Source: Pinus tabuliformis (Eukaryota; Streptophyta; Pinopsida; Pinales; Pinaceae). Taken from it: a stretch of 64,000 nucleotides of DNA. The stretch is taken from assembly GCA_031772625.1 (NCBI GenBank), contig CM062815.1, positions 917,506,979-917,570,978 on the forward strand. The letters are read 5' to 3'. A program made the translations under genes and the position numbers. This document shows, piece by piece, positions 11,216 to 23,140 of the stretch; within the stretch, counting starts at the first letter, position 1, and every line of letters begins with the position of its first letter. Below the pieces are notes generated by a model. It saw nothing but the letters and a program-made list of their open reading frames with translations, was not told the origin of the DNA and ran no database searches.

Positions 11216-12430
11216 CTAGTAATCTCCAGGGCCTCTGCTTGAGTTGTCATCTTCTGTTTCCATAGCACACTCCTTAAATGTGGTGGTAGTGAAGCTACAA
11301 ACCACTCACGATGTTGTCCATCTGTCAAATTCATATTGGCTTCGCAGATCATACATTCCAACCTCTAATCTAGTTCCCAAGGAATCTCGCCTAGTAGTAC
11401 CTTGATTTCTTTGAATCTAATGATCTACTTCACTTCAGATTTTGGCATGCTAAATTCTCTATTTAGTGTTGTTTGGATATTCACGTCTCCTTCATTTAGG
11501 TTATCGTTGGATTACTTAATATACCAGGTCAATGCGCAATCCTGTAGAACGCTAACCATTGTTGCTTTCTTTATATGGTCATCTGTAACACCTTGCACTT
11601 CCCATATAGCCCTTACAACGAACTAGAATTGGTCTGGATCCTCATTTCCCAAACCTTTGAACACAGGAAACTTCATTTTGTTTTCCATACTAAATTGTGG
11701 TGGTGGTGGAGTTGGTATGGATGAAGATGGAGGTGATGACGGTGAAGCCAGTGGTGGTGTGGGTGGAAGTGGTATTTGCAAAAATCTTTGTCTTATCAGC
11801 TAAATAACACTTCATGGAGAGACCTTCGCAATCTCTTCCTCATCCCCTCATGGAGGTAAAATCAAGGGGTTATTCTCTGGACCATTATTTCCTTCATTCC
11901 TGTAAACATTTCAGCTTTGTGTAGGCCCAAACATCAAGGTAACTGCATAACCGGTTTTTCACACAACAACATTTTAATCCAAGTATACAAACATTTTACG
12001 TACTTACCTTGTAGTCCTTTCAGAAAGCGTTGCTCTACCCCACTATAGCTTACTGAGGTGTCGACCACGAATTCAATCACAAATCCTCCTATAATACAAT
12101 CGAGCCAATGATCAATGGCACACGCGATCTTATCCTCTGATGCTTCCAACCTGCGCACTAGCTCCGAGGTCTACACAACAAGACCATCAAGATTCCACCT
12201 TCCTTGGCTATCTGCTAGCTTCGTGATACAGTTGTATAGCTCAGTAGGGAAGGACACGAAAAAGATTTCATGGATCTACATATATAGGTAGTTGTCTAGC
12301 CACCATTCTTTTGGCAGTCACGAGTTTCTATTCTCCTGCGTCGTGAACTCGTGAATTCTTCTATCTAACCAACCTTCCATTTCTTTCTTAGTTTGATTCT
12401 AGTGATACGACATCACACATCTCTCATGCA
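11216..12430 (-). pseudogene. Gypsy-3 gag, fused by deletion to RNase H
   Basis: The minus strand encodes MENKMKFPVFKGLGNEDPDQF, then GVTDDHIKKATMV, ALTWYIK and finally DGQHREWFVASLPPHLR...MTTQAEALEI. This is a typical plant gypsy Gag. Stops interrupt it, e.g. after DPDQF and after TWYIK where Trp and Tyr are expected. The N-terminal part (11700-12430) is Pro-rich and more decayed; a residual frame at 11934-12158 belongs to it. The downstream end at about 11216 joins RNase H sequence without protease or RT, so a segment of a few kb was deleted. Confidence 0.8.
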
Positions 12431-12437
12431 CATTCTG

Positions 12438-12455
12438 GTCTCGACAATGGAACCA
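12438..12455 (-). other. Probable primer-binding site of gypsy-3
   Basis: The minus strand reads TTGGTTCCATTGTCGAGA just inside the presumed LTR end. Position and TGG start fit a PBS, but I cannot name the tRNA. Confidence 0.35.
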
Positions 12456-12456
12456 A

Positions 12457-12739
12457 TTTTTGGCATATGGGGGTCTGACCTAGGTTCAATGCTAGTTATC
12501 CAAACAAATCATTACACTACTGGCCCTTTTGGCATCAACCCGCGGAGTGCAGACTAAAGTCTCACCCGAAGTAGTATGGGGGAATGCTGGAACCAAGTTT
12601 CCACACCTTTGAGATGGTTGTGATTTTAGTTTATTCCAACTATACCTTCCTTCACGCAGGTTGCTTCACACTCTATTCCACCCTTCAGTACCTCTATGAA
12701 GTGTTACAATTGGCTTCCGTGCAGACCTAAACAGGGGCT
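12457..12739 (-). repeat. Gypsy-3 5' LTR, inner part
   Basis: This is the stretch between the probable PBS and the solo LTR insertion. The LTR resumes after the insertion at 19807. The inner end resembles GCCAAACA with one change (GCCAAAAA on the minus strand), the inverse of the outer TGTTTGGC. The last five bases, GGGCT, are the target site duplicated by the solo LTR. Confidence 0.45.
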
Positions 12740-13932
12740 TGTTATCACTCAGGTTGTTCCCTTTGACTCCTAAGGGAATACGGCCGAGGTAACCACAAAC
12801 CAATCTTTGGACTGCAGGTCCTAGCCTACCTGCAATCAGAGAGGGCTCTCTCTTTATAATTTAGCTTTGTTTTGTGAGATTTTAGGCTAGTTATGATGTA
12901 CAGAGTTTTGTTTTGAGTTTTGGTTTGGTTGGATGATGTCTTCTAGCAGAGGTGGTATGCAGTCTTCAGAATGTCTTAGTCCATTGGGCAGTGGAGTCAA
13001 TGATTATGTGCTGCTGAAAGTGCTTGTTGAGAATAGAGATACTATAGAGCCAGACAGGCATCCATGAAACAATTCTTCAAATCTGAAAGGTGATGGAATG
13101 AAACCAAGCAGTGGAAGGCAGTTAAGGATCTTCCACTATGCTGACAGAGGGAAAATGTGAGAATATTATCTAGGAGCAATTAAGAATTCCTAAACATCAT
13201 TCACAATGGAAGAATCAGTGTAAACATGAGCAATGAAGAATTCATATTCATGACTAATTCTGAAGAAAACATAATTAGTAACAGAGATTGAGCTTAGGGT
13301 GTATTTAAACAAATCCTGAGCTATTCTTTTTCCCTACTACTAAGATCATGTAACATATGCGAGTTCTGTAAACGAAGAAAGGAAAAACATGGTTTAGGAA
13401 AACTTATTGTTGCATAAAATGACACAGGAATTCTGTAGCAGCAAGCAATTCATCAATTTTACATCCAGGCAGTGCAGAAATCAGGAACTCCACCAGCTCT
13501 TTGCATTAAAAGTCTGAAAATTTACAACACAGCTCTTCAGAGAGAAAATCACCAACCCCAAATACGTTCTATGGGGAGATATATATACAAAAAGGAGATA
13601 CAAAATATCTGGAAGATGAGTCATTAACTCATAACTTCTTTCACCAACTCTTAAGGAATAGTGAATGCAAAAGTAAATGCTGTAGTAAAGATGAATGTAA
13701 TAGCTGTTCATTCTTGTCAGAGAATTTTGACTTTTGGGACCAACTGAGTCGGCTGGGGCTGCGCTTTTAAAATCTGCGTTTTTGGGCTTGCTGTCTCAGT
13801 GCTTTGCTGAGTCATTGCTTTGACTTGCTCTGCCTGTTATCTCCCTGCTTTATCTAGTGCCTGGGATTCAATCCTGCTGACCTGTAGCTGACTGAAATTT
13901 GAAAACTGGAAAAAGGAGCGAAAAGACTGAAA

Positions 13933-16900
13933 TTACCTGGGTAAAATGGCCAGCATTGCCTGCCACCAATCCTCAGGAGGAAGCTGATGCCTTTGTATTT
14001 TGATGAGCGTTTCATCAGCCTCTGTATACTTGTAATAGTTGGGTGGCATCTCAAACAAATGATTAACTTCATGTTCAATATAAAATAAGTTTTCCAACTT
14101 ATCATAGAGAGTCTGCCCTGAAGGAGGTCCTGCCTCTGCTGGAGAACTTGAGGATGCAGTAAGTTGATTTGTGACATAGTTGTTGACTCTGGTGGCATAT
14201 TGCTCACGTGTCAACAGTCTTCCAGCACTAGTCAATAAGCTGGGCAATCCTTTGCTCTGTAGTGTTGCAAGCTTCAACTTGAAATTATCTATGTCCTTTT
14301 GCATTTCTTGACATTTTCTTTCCAGAGTCTGTACAAAACCTCTCAAAGTCAGCACCTTCTTTGCTGTGAGTATGGCATCTGTCCTATTCATGATTTGCAT
14401 TGCTGCCAGCTCCTCCTTAGTCTGATGGTTCAAAAAGTTAATCATTCTATTAGCTTGTTTAGGCATGACACCCAATGCTGCTCTGGCTCTTTGATTTTCA
14501 AACTGAGCTAGGCCTATTAACTCTATCTGTTCATATATAGCCTGAATTGACCGCCATTGGTCAGTTATTGATTGATTGATCTTGGCCCATAGAATCTTTT
14601 TTATTTCAGCAAGAGTTTTGTCTAAGGTCAGCTCTTTTTCTAAGGCCTTTACTCTGCTGTCTAATGCTTTTATTTCTCTCTGCTTCTCAGCCACTGTCAT
14701 TTTTTATTTGTCATAGCTGGCTTCTAATTTGGCCAGCTTTTCCTTGGCCTCCTTTACCTCTGTAGTCTGAATTTCTAGCTCTTTCACAGCTTTCATCATT
14801 TCTTCCATACTCATGCTAGATTCAGGTGTTGATGTAGTTACTACTGCTATTGTTGCAGTTGCAGATGTTGGGATGACTGCAGGGATTGCTGCTGGTTGTG
14901 TAGGAGGAACAGGGACATTAGCTGGAACTGCTTGAGGTGGCTGGGAGGTCGACTCTCCCTGCTTGCCCTGGGCTGTTCTTTCTAATTCTTCCTCCATTTG
15001 GATTATTCTTTGGTTCATTCGCATAAGCAAATCCATTGTATCCTCAGCTTCTTTCTCTTGCACTAGCTCTGCAGTTTGAGGGTGAACAGTAGGAGGCAAC
15101 CTCAATTGCTTTCTTAATGCAGCAATATCATCATCCTTCTTCTTCATAAGGGCCTTGACACCCTTAGGATCCTTAGGATCATGTCCTAGGTCAATAATGA
15201 TCTCCTCCAATGTCTTTATTCTGTTGTCTTTGGCTGAGGAGGACAATTTCTCCAAATCTAACTGGGTGTTAGTATTCTTCAATGATTCCTTTAATTCATG
15301 GGCCAGCGTGGCTTTGTCTACTAGAGTGGCATAGACCATCTCACCAGTTTTCTTATGTAACTCTATTTGATCCATGGGGTGAATGTCCTTGGCCAGGACC
15401 TCCAAATTTGTCTTGACATAGTCTGCAGCTGTCTGAGGCTGCTGAACCTTGGGCTTGAAGTGGCTGAGAATCATCTTTTCTTCTTTGATGTCATATGCTG
15501 CCATCAACCTTTCCTGCTTGGCAGGTGTTGCCTTAAGAAATTGGTCATACAATTGTACTCTTAATAGTTCATTTTGAGCCTTGATTTCTTTAAAGGTGGC
15601 TTTGATGTTAGCTGGCCTCTTGCTTTGTTGTGTAGAGGAAGACACCTCCATGCCATGTTGTCTGTCTTGCTCTTGTTGGAAAGAGCTTGTAGGTGTTTGT
15701 TGACTCCCTTCCCTATCTCTCCTTGGACTTCCAAGGATTTCCTCACTGACTCCCTCCTCAAATGGAGAATCAACTCTTTGCCTTTTAGCTTCAGGCTGCT
15801 GTGTAGACCCACTAGCAGGTGTGGAGTCTTCTCAGTCTCATTTTCTGCCTCTTTCCTCATGGGCAGGAGTCTGTAAAGCTGGCACTTGGGGTGCCTCTGT
15901 TTGCTGTGGGGGAACCTGTTCTTGAGACTGCTCCATTGAAGTAGCAGGCAGCTCTGTGATCACTTGTTCTGCATCCATTACTTCTTTCCCTTTTGTTGTA
16001 CCTGTTGCTGATGTAGATGGTGCTTGGGTGGCTTGTGTGGCTGCGGCAGCTGATGTGCCTTCTCCAATTTGTTGTGGCAACTTGAATGTTACCTGCTGAA
16101 AAGAATCCAAGTCAAGAGTTTTTTCTAGATCTTTGACATTTTTCTCCATTATTTCCTCCTGAGTGAGTTCTTCAACTAATGTGCCTTGTGCCCACTCATC
16201 TTGATTAGCATATTGTTCAATGTGTGGGATTTTGCAATGTTCATAGGCTGTCAGTCTATATTTAACTCTTCTGGCACTGATAAAGCCATCTGGGTCATAA
16301 GGGACCCACCAGAAACTTCTTTTCAACTTAAGTTTTTCCTTCAGTATTAGGTCAGCATCCTGCCAACCTTCCTTCTTGTTCATGATAAAGGGGCCTAGGT
16401 GGTCTTTAAATTTCAGGCGAGCCTTCTTCTTGGTACTATGAAAATGAGTGAGATCTGAGTTGATAAGCTGCTTGTAGTATTCCAAGGCAAAAAGTCTCAT
16501 TGGCACATATCTTGGGAGCCTGTAAGGACAGAGCTCACAGCCATAGATTCTGATGACAGTGTGATTTTGGTAGAGATACCAATCACCTATTTTGTAGTTC
16601 TTAGATAGCTGTAATGTCTTCTGCATATCATAAGATATTCTGGGAGGAGGAGCTCTCATCAAGAGGCAGGAGACTGGATAGACAAACTGGTCAATGAACT
16701 CACAGTAAGAGTATGGAGAATGCTGGACTTGATGGAATACTGATGACCAGAAGACAACAAACCTTCTTTCTCCCTTTGAATCTAATCTCTTGATGGTACA
16801 CTGAAAAGACTCTGACTGGTAATACATGAACAGATGGTAGATATATGAGGAATACTTGAAGACTCCCTCCCTATCTAGCTTTATCAGTTGGTCATGAATT

Positions 16901-17559
16901 TTATTAGCTATGAACTTGGCGTAGTTGTACTTGACAGTAGGAGGCTGCCCTGGGTTGTATGCAGACAACAGAACCAGCACTGTTTCATCCACATGCTCAC
17001 TTGTTTTAAAGCCTAATACATAGGAAATCATGTCTACAAGTAGCTTGCCCACCTCATTGAAATGGACATACAAGAATGGAGGTGGCTCTTTAGGTTGGCA
17101 GTCTGCCCTCATGAATGTCTTAGTGATTCTTGCAATCTCAGAGCTGGAGAGCTTGGAGCCTTCATCCAGCAAGTACTTCATAGAAAAGGGTGTCAATAGC
17201 TGAGTCTGTTTGAAGTTTAGCATCTGGTTGATGGAGTCAAGAGTAATATGAAAAAGTATGCTCCCAGATGGAGACTTGACAGCTCTCTGATTTGGCTCAT
17301 AGTTCTCAGCACATAGATGGATAATCTCAGGAAAAATATTAACAGAGGGGAGGAAATAATAAGGCAAATTGGACTCCCATATGCCATACATATCACAGTT
17401 GTTTAAGAAACTGTTTCTTAATTGGCAGAAGGTCTGCAAGTGATTTCTATCCCCAACTAAGTCTTGAATGAGGTAATCTCTGTCAGCCAGGGGCATTGAT
17501 TCAAGCTCCTTATTTGGTGGATTCATAGGAGTGATATTCAGAGCTGTTTGAGTAGCCAT
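13933..17559 (-). pseudogene. LTR-encoded large protein gene, solo-LTR copy (about 1208 codons, three stops)
   Basis: The ATG at 17559 (MATQTALNITPMNPP) aligns with the start of the ORFs at 44981 and 59098. The frame stays in one register to the stop at 13933, broken only by two close TGA codons near 15832-15840 and a TAA at 14701. The N-terminal globular part (residues 1 to about 460) shares SGSILF, VDETVL, GDWYLYQNHTVIRIYGCEL, RYVPMRLFALEY and the YDPDGFISARRVKYRLTAY block with the other copies. Next come a Gln/Pro-rich linker with a basic KRQR patch, FQQEQDR, and a long coiled-coil C-terminal half ending PPEDWWQAMLAIL. I do not recognise the family; no RT, protease, integrase or envelope motif is visible. 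A role in RNA or particle binding is only a guess. Confidence 0.8.
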
Positions 17560-18303
17560 GGTAAAACTTTTGATGCTATATTTGGAATGAAGTTTTACAA
17601 CAGTAATAGATTGATGATAACTGGCTCTGAGGATTTGCAAAGGAGTTGCAAAATGAGTTCAGCTGAGGTAGTAAGCTGCAATGTTTGTGGCTATGAAAAA
17701 TAGGACAATTTGCAGAGTTTGGTAGGGGCCTGCTTCTTTGATAAAATCTTTGGATAGAAGACTGTGAGGGAAATTTTCAAAAGGGAATGGGGATTATTAC
17801 AGTGAAATTACAGAAGTTTTATGAGTGGAATATGGCAGAAAAGGGTAATGCCGAGCTGTTGTAGAATTTTGACGGAAACCCGAGCTTAAAAACAGCTTCC
17901 TACGGTGAATTTGTGAATTGCCGGGGATTGGCAGGGTTTCTTTTAACAGTGGGGAGTGGTGAGCGAATCTGGGTAGGTTTTTTAGGCATATGAGTGATTA
18001 CAATTCAGGAAATTTGTAGGTTTCAAGTAAAAATGGAGAAAAATGGTAAGAGCAGGGGAAAATAGGTGAAATTGGGCAAATACCTGGTAAAAATGGCGCC
18101 GAGGACAACTGGACCAGTGCAATGGTGAACAATGGCGGCGAATTTGTAGGTAGCAACAATGCAATTGGTCCAATTTTGAATTCTGGAAGCAACGGATGAA
18201 AAAACGGCACAAGGAGCCCTCCAATAAGACGAATGAAAATGACAAGAAATGGTCGAAATATGCGTTTTTATGAAAATTTTGGCGCATTGGCGCTTTTTTG
18301 GGA

Positions 18304-18311
18304 TGACGTCA
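18304..18311. promoter_or_regulatory. TGACGTCA palindrome in solo LTR
   Basis: One perfect TGACGTCA (CRE/TGA-type bZIP core) lies in a CpG-rich stretch about 745 bp upstream of the ORF start, followed by a degenerate ATGATGTCATCG. The full LTRs at 45595-45652 and 59712-59770 have the same motif, in multiple copies, at the equivalent place. Confidence 0.5.
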
Positions 18312-18995
18312 GCATGATGTCATCGGCGGGAATCGGGTACGGATGGGTGACGTGGCAGACAACTGGGCGACGACGTGGCACAGGACACAGTGGCAGGGCG
18401 GGGATGCGGGGGTGACGTATCGCTAGAGGGGGCTCTGATCATGCCGGGAAGGCGACACGTGGCGGGGGTATAGCAGGCAAATCGTCCATCCCCCAGACAT
18501 TAACCCTCGACAGATCGGGGAGCGGGAATGCCCAACCACCGTTGATCTAGGGAGTGTAGGATCCAACGGGCGACAGCACAGGTAAGGTGATGGGGGGTTA
18601 GGGAATGGGCCCGCCCATATTATTAAAAATAAAAAATGTGCTGAGGGGGTTGAGAACCTTAGGTTAGTGCGGGAAAGTGGGTTTTATATGCGGGGGGTGA
18701 ACCATAGTTTTAATATCTAAATAAACTTTAGATATTTAGACCATGTAGAATGAGAGGGGAGGGGCAAAATAGAAGAATTTACAAGGGAAGAAGGGCAAGC
18801 ATAGGTTATTAACCTAACCAGAGGTTAGATCAATTCCAGGGTTAGGACGCGGATGGGTTGATAATGGTCCCAGGTGGACTATTATTTCCCAGAACTGTAT
18901 GTACATAGCTATAGTGCTATAGGGTAGGATATGTAATATTTTTGGGATTTTACATAGTTTTTGTAGCAATAGGGATGGGGAAAGTAGTTAGGGAG

Positions 18996-19005
18996 CTATA
19001 TAATA
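18996..19005 (-). promoter_or_regulatory. Candidate TATA box of solo LTR
   Basis: The minus strand reads CCTATTATATAGC. The same CCTATTATATA string occurs at about 46524-46534 and 60641-60650 in the other two LTRs, roughly 780-800 bp from the LTR outer edge in all three. Conservation at a fixed position supports a promoter role. Confidence 0.5.
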
Positions 19006-19806
19006 GGATTAGAAGTTAATATGATTTTGCAAAATGGAAATGTAAGGGGAATGATGCCAAGTTTATGATCTGAAACTTAGACATGAGATTTGAATGGGAT
19101 ATGGAGAAATGATTTTTGCACAAGAAATGTGGCTTCTTTTCATTGAGAAAGCCAAACTTGACTCAATGTTTTACAAAAATGAAATGAAAACAGGGCTAGT
19201 TGGGGAGATCCCAAAGTCCTCAAGGGGTGTTAGTAAGAAGCTTTGAGGGGAAGTGAAAGGGAGTTAGACATGCTTCCAAAATTCTGCCATCAAACCACTG
19301 CTTTGGTACTTTTGTCACTGATGAGATGAGCTCTCCTTGTCAAGGCAAAAAACTGAAGATGACCTTGCTTCTGCAACCCCAAACTACCTACCCAGCCTAA
19401 TACACCTAGCATTTTTTGTTACTTCTGGAAGGGTGCACTTAGACTTGCAAACCCTGATTGCTTTTTTCTTTTAACTGCCCTCCTATCTAAATCTACCCTT
19501 ATTACTTCCAAGGGCCCAGATTAGACAGTTGGGCACCTTAATTTCTCTACCTAGCTACTGATCTGCCAAGCTTAAACTGTTTGGACAGATACTCTTTCTC
19601 TATTCTACAACAACAATTTAAACATGGCATGGTCCAGATTGAACTGTTGGGCCACCCATCAATATGAAGAACAATATTTACAATATTTACACATGTATCT
19701 GTACACAAAAATATGGAACCTTTGCAGTATCAAAGCTGAACATATTTGGAACTTCCATGTCAATCATGAAATATGAAACCTATTGGTATAGGAGGCTAAC
19801 AGGGCT

Positions 19807-20481
19807 GAAGTCCTTTCACACTGCTAAGGCAGCAAACTGCTATATCTCCTAAAGTATGCTAAGTATCTTACTTATCTTACTAACATATCTTAGTTAGATT
19901 CGTGTAAATAGATGTTCTTACTTGCGTTTACTTAATGAATACAATTATACACCTTTGCACATCATATAAGCATTAGAAGTGAAATTCATACTTCATACAA
20001 CAGGTGCATAAACAGGAAATAAATACGCAGAAATGATATAAACTTCTCTTTATTAATACTTCCAGATGATTACTGACTCGAATTGCCCTCGCACTCAGCT
20101 ACAGGGGTCCACATACTTATTTTTGGACTACTAGGCCTCTGTGCACTTAGCAACAAAGTCTCTACCTACACTACAACCCAAAACTTAGACTTACACTTCA
20201 AAACTATCTCGCATACATCTTCATTATTCGATCTTAGATTGATTTTTTTAACTACTTAGAGGTTCGCTCTATTTATACAATTCCATGGTCCGCAGACCAT
20301 GGGTAGATCTTCTAGAGCTGACATTACATTATCAAAATAAGGGTGGACAACCATATGACTCTTTAACAAATATGTGCTCCACGCCCACAAAATGCAGAGC
20401 CTTTACATTGGAATTACCAAATTGGACCAAAATATGGGCTCTAAGCCCCAAAACCGCCCTTGGGGGATCCCGCGCCAAACA
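19807..20481 (-). repeat. Gypsy-3 5' LTR, outer part
   Basis: This continues the LTR broken at 12739; the joined length is about 960 bp. The minus strand has GTATAAATAGAG at 20268-20278, a strong TATA element. Next to it is an 8-bp perfect inverted repeat, CCATGGTC/GACCATGG, at 20283-20302. I place the outer end at 20481 (minus strand TGTTTGGCG) because copia coding sequence begins right after. The boundary is inferred; the 3' LTR is not in the window. Confidence 0.45.
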
Positions 20482-20577
20482 GATAATATTCCAGACATCT
20501 TCACCAAAGCACTTGGAAGAGAGAAGCTTGAAATATTCATAATGATGCTTGGACTCACCAACATCCCTTCAAATTAA
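20482..20577 (+). pseudogene. Copia-4 pol C-terminus (3' remnant)
   Basis: The frame reads NIPDIFTKALGREKLEIF...MLGLTNIPSN and a stop, the standard end of the Ty1/copia RNase H region (usual form ADIFTKAL...). Only about 30 codons remain; upstream is replaced by the gypsy-3 LTR, whose frame runs artificially into this one. It identifies the following repeat as a copia 3' LTR. Confidence 0.8.
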
Positions 20578-20764
20578 GGGGGGGAATGTTGACACCTAAT
20601 CATGGGGATTGGGTGAACAATTGTAAATAGTGTAAATAATAAATAATGGAAAAGGAAGAGTCAGCGGGAGATGAAACCCAATGGTCGCTCCCTCATGTAT
20701 ATAGCTATAAGAAATCTAAATGAATAAATAGATTTCATTTGAGGAGTTACCTCCTATCTTGACA
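20575..20764 (+). repeat. Copia-4 polypurine tract and 3' LTR (178 bp)
   Basis: The stop codon is followed by the polypurine tract TTAAGGGGGGGAA, and the LTR starts TGTTGACACC at 20587. It ends CTATCTTGACA at 20764. TATATAGCTATAAG near 20697 is a plausible TATA region. The LTR is short. The 5' partner is not in the window. Confidence 0.65.
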
Positions 20765-21759
20765 AAAAAAAGAAAAAATATTAGACATTTTTTAAATATC
20801 GAAAGTTTTATGAAATATCGAAAAAAATGTATCAAAAGGTTTATCACATATCAAGAGCTTTATCGGATATTGACACTTTTCAAATATCATATATCGAGAC
20901 TTTTTATTGGTATTTTTTCATCGGGACTTTTGTAAAGGAAGGGAGGAGGTTAGGTGAAATGGGGCCCACTTGGAGTGCGACTCCTCCATTATAAACTACA
21001 ACCACTTTGATAATTAAAATTCCTACAAAATGAACTACAACTACTTTGCAAACTTGACATTTCAGGTATCGTAATTTCTTCTATAATTGGCAACTAGAAT
21101 AAATTACCGAGATCCTGAAAACACATAATTTTAATTGTTCTACAATCTGGATGGGAAAGTTTGTAGGACTGTTAGTGAAAAATGAAAAAATAGTAAGACT
21201 TAACTAGGAGTTAATATTTACATTTTGTACCTTTTTTAACTCAGGCCATAAAAATTATTAAACTTCAGATAAGCACCATTTGCAAGTCATGTAACCAAAT
21301 TAGACGAAACAATTACCGATGGAAAGATAGCAAAAAGGAAAACTCAATGAAGCAATCAAAATAGAAATCCGACGGAAAAGGAAAAATGGAAAAACTGTAG
21401 GAAACTTAACCAAAAGAAAATATGGAAAAGGAAATTTTGACAAAAAGTTATGGAAAGGGTCCCCATTATTTGAAATAAAAAAGTAAAAAATGGTGGCGTT
21501 GAGTTTTCACTACGACACTAGTGACACATTGGCAATAACCAATTATCTATGGTTAAAGATAATGAACTTTAATTTACCCAAACTTGGTTAAAAATAATGG
21601 ATTTTACTGAATCATCAAACAATAAAACATTTCCATAGGTCCAACATAAATAGATTAAACAATATGATTTTGAAAAGATAAGTACTCAAAACAGAGTTGA
21701 GTAAAAATCAGGAATCTAAATTTTGGGAAAAAAATATTTTAAAATTACCTTGTATGAGA
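20765..21759. other. Unassigned AT-rich spacer
   Basis: I see no gene, LTR end or RNA in this stretch. Short repeated phrases of the form ATATCGA...ACTTTT recur at about 20800-20930. It is the target DNA of the copia element at 21765 on its right side. Confidence 0.5.
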
Positions 21760-21764
21760 AATAG

Positions 21765-22265
21765 TGTTGGGTTGTGTTAAATTCTTTCCACAGCTAGCCC
21801 ATGTAGTTAACGAGGGGTTAGAGGGGGGGCGGAGTCCCCCCCTTCGTTGCACCAATTGCGTATTGGGGGGGTTACAAGGGGTTTGAGGGGTGCAGGTATC
21901 CCCCTTCTATGGGGTCAGGGGCAGCACCCCAGAAAATTTTGTTTTTGGACCCTATATTAGGTTGGTTAGACATACCTATGGTTTTGTGTATGATTTTCAG
22001 TTCATGGTTTTAGACACGATGGTTTTCGGTCCATGGTTTTGGACGCGATGGTTTTTGGTCCATGGTATTAGATGCTTTAGCATGTATAAATATGTATTGT
22101 AATATTGAAAGGAATATAATGAAAAATCAAGTTGGTAGTCTCGGTTTTGGGATCCAAGGGAAAATCTCTGTGTATATGTGTTTTATGTGTTGTGCTCTCG
22201 CATTGTTTATTTTCTGTTTTTAGAATTCGTATGCAGGTAATTTCTATACGGGGTTAAAACCTACA
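21765..22265 (+). repeat. Copia-1 5' LTR
   Basis: Starts TGTTGGGTTGTG and ends AAAACCTACA. It contains a G-run-rich block at 21811-21945, two tandem 29-bp units at 22003-22060, and TATAAATATG near 22086 as a TATA candidate. It is matched along its length by 26371-26873. Confidence 0.92.
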
Positions 22266-22267
22266 TT

Positions 22268-22279
22268 TTTTATCAGAGT
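22268..22279 (+). other. Primer-binding site of copia-1 (initiator tRNA-Met type)
   Basis: TTTTATCAGAGT lies two bases after the LTR. It is a decayed form of TGGTATCAGAGC, the usual copia PBS for initiator tRNA-Met. Confidence 0.7.
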
Positions 22280-22387
22280 TATGTTGGCTTCAAGGGGATG
22301 CCTTTGTTGCTTAGGGGTTTTTCTCGGGCCTGTGGTAGACCCTGCTCAGTGGGAGATCTGTGAGATCGATTCTGGTGGTGAAAGAAG

Positions 22388-23140
22388 ATGGTGAGCAATG
22401 GAAAGATAGAGATCGAGAAATTTAATGGTCAGAGTTTTGAGTTATGGAAACTCAAGATGGAGGATCTGTTGGTGGATAAAGATCAATGGATTGTGGTAGA
22501 TCCAGGTACTAAACCAATGGGAGTGTTCGATGAAAAATGGAAGAAGTTGGATCAGAAGGCAAAGAGAACAATCTAATTGTGTGTCTCAGATTCAGTATTT
22601 TTAAATGTATCAGGGGAAGCTATGATGAAGGATTTGTGGGACAAGTTAGGGACTTTCTACCAATCTAAGTCTCTGGTGAATAAATTGTTCCTACAGAAAA
22701 AGTTGTATAACCTGAGGATGAAAGATGGAGACTCGGTGACAGAGCATCTGAACGCATTTAATACTATGGTAAGTTAGTTATTATTTGTTGATATTAAAAT
22801 TTCAGATGAAGATAAGTGCATCGATTTGTTGTGTTCTCTACCAGATTCGTGGGATAGTCTGGTTATTCCAATGGGTAGCAATGCAACTTCCGTGTAGTTT
22901 GATGAAATAGCCTCATACTTGCTAATGGAGGAAATGAGAGGGAAAAATATGGAGAGACAAAATGGTGATGCCTTGTCTGTACATGGATGTCCCAGAACAG
23001 AAACAAAAATAAGTCATCAAGTGGGAGGTCTAAATCTAAAGGGAGATCTAAATCTCCAGGAAATCCTGTAAAGGTTGTGTCCTGGAAATGCGGAAAGGAA
23101 GGGCACTACAAAAGGGAAGGTAAATATAAAGCTCCTGATA
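22388..23140 (+). pseudogene. Copia-1 gag with damaged zinc knuckle
   Basis: The ATG at 22388 opens MVSNGKIEIEKFNGQSFELWKLKMEDLL, a typical copia Gag start. Stops replace likely Gln at 22574-22576, 22775-22777 and about 22894. A one-base deletion near 22988 shifts the frame. The nucleocapsid segment reads SWKCGKEGHYKREG: the first and last Cys of the CX2CX4HX4C knuckle are Ser and Gly, so zinc binding would be lost even if the frame were open. Confidence 0.88.

Larger units (their letters stand above)
12740..19801 (-). mobile_element. Solo giant LTR (7062 bp), diverged relative of the 39996-61428 LTRs
   Basis: The plus strand starts TGTTATCACTCAGG and ends GGAGGCTAACA. It is bounded by identical GGGCT repeats at 12735-12739 and 19802-19806, so it is a complete LTR with its own TSD and no internal domain: a solo LTR left by recombination between two LTRs. 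Its first 120 bases match the start of the 7.3-kb LTRs (GGTTGTTCCCT, GGGAATACGGCCG, GAGAGGGCTCTCTCTTTAT), and its last 60 bases match their end (ATATGAAACCTATTGGTATAG). In between it carries the homologous large ORF. Protein similarity to the other copies is only moderate, so it is a separate subfamily. Confidence 0.88.

Noticed and set aside
15561..15860. 99-codon minus-strand ORF between the two large frames of the solo LTR
   Set aside because: The homologous reading (KRQRV, FQQEQDR) is in the frame of the large ORF, so this one is a shadow.
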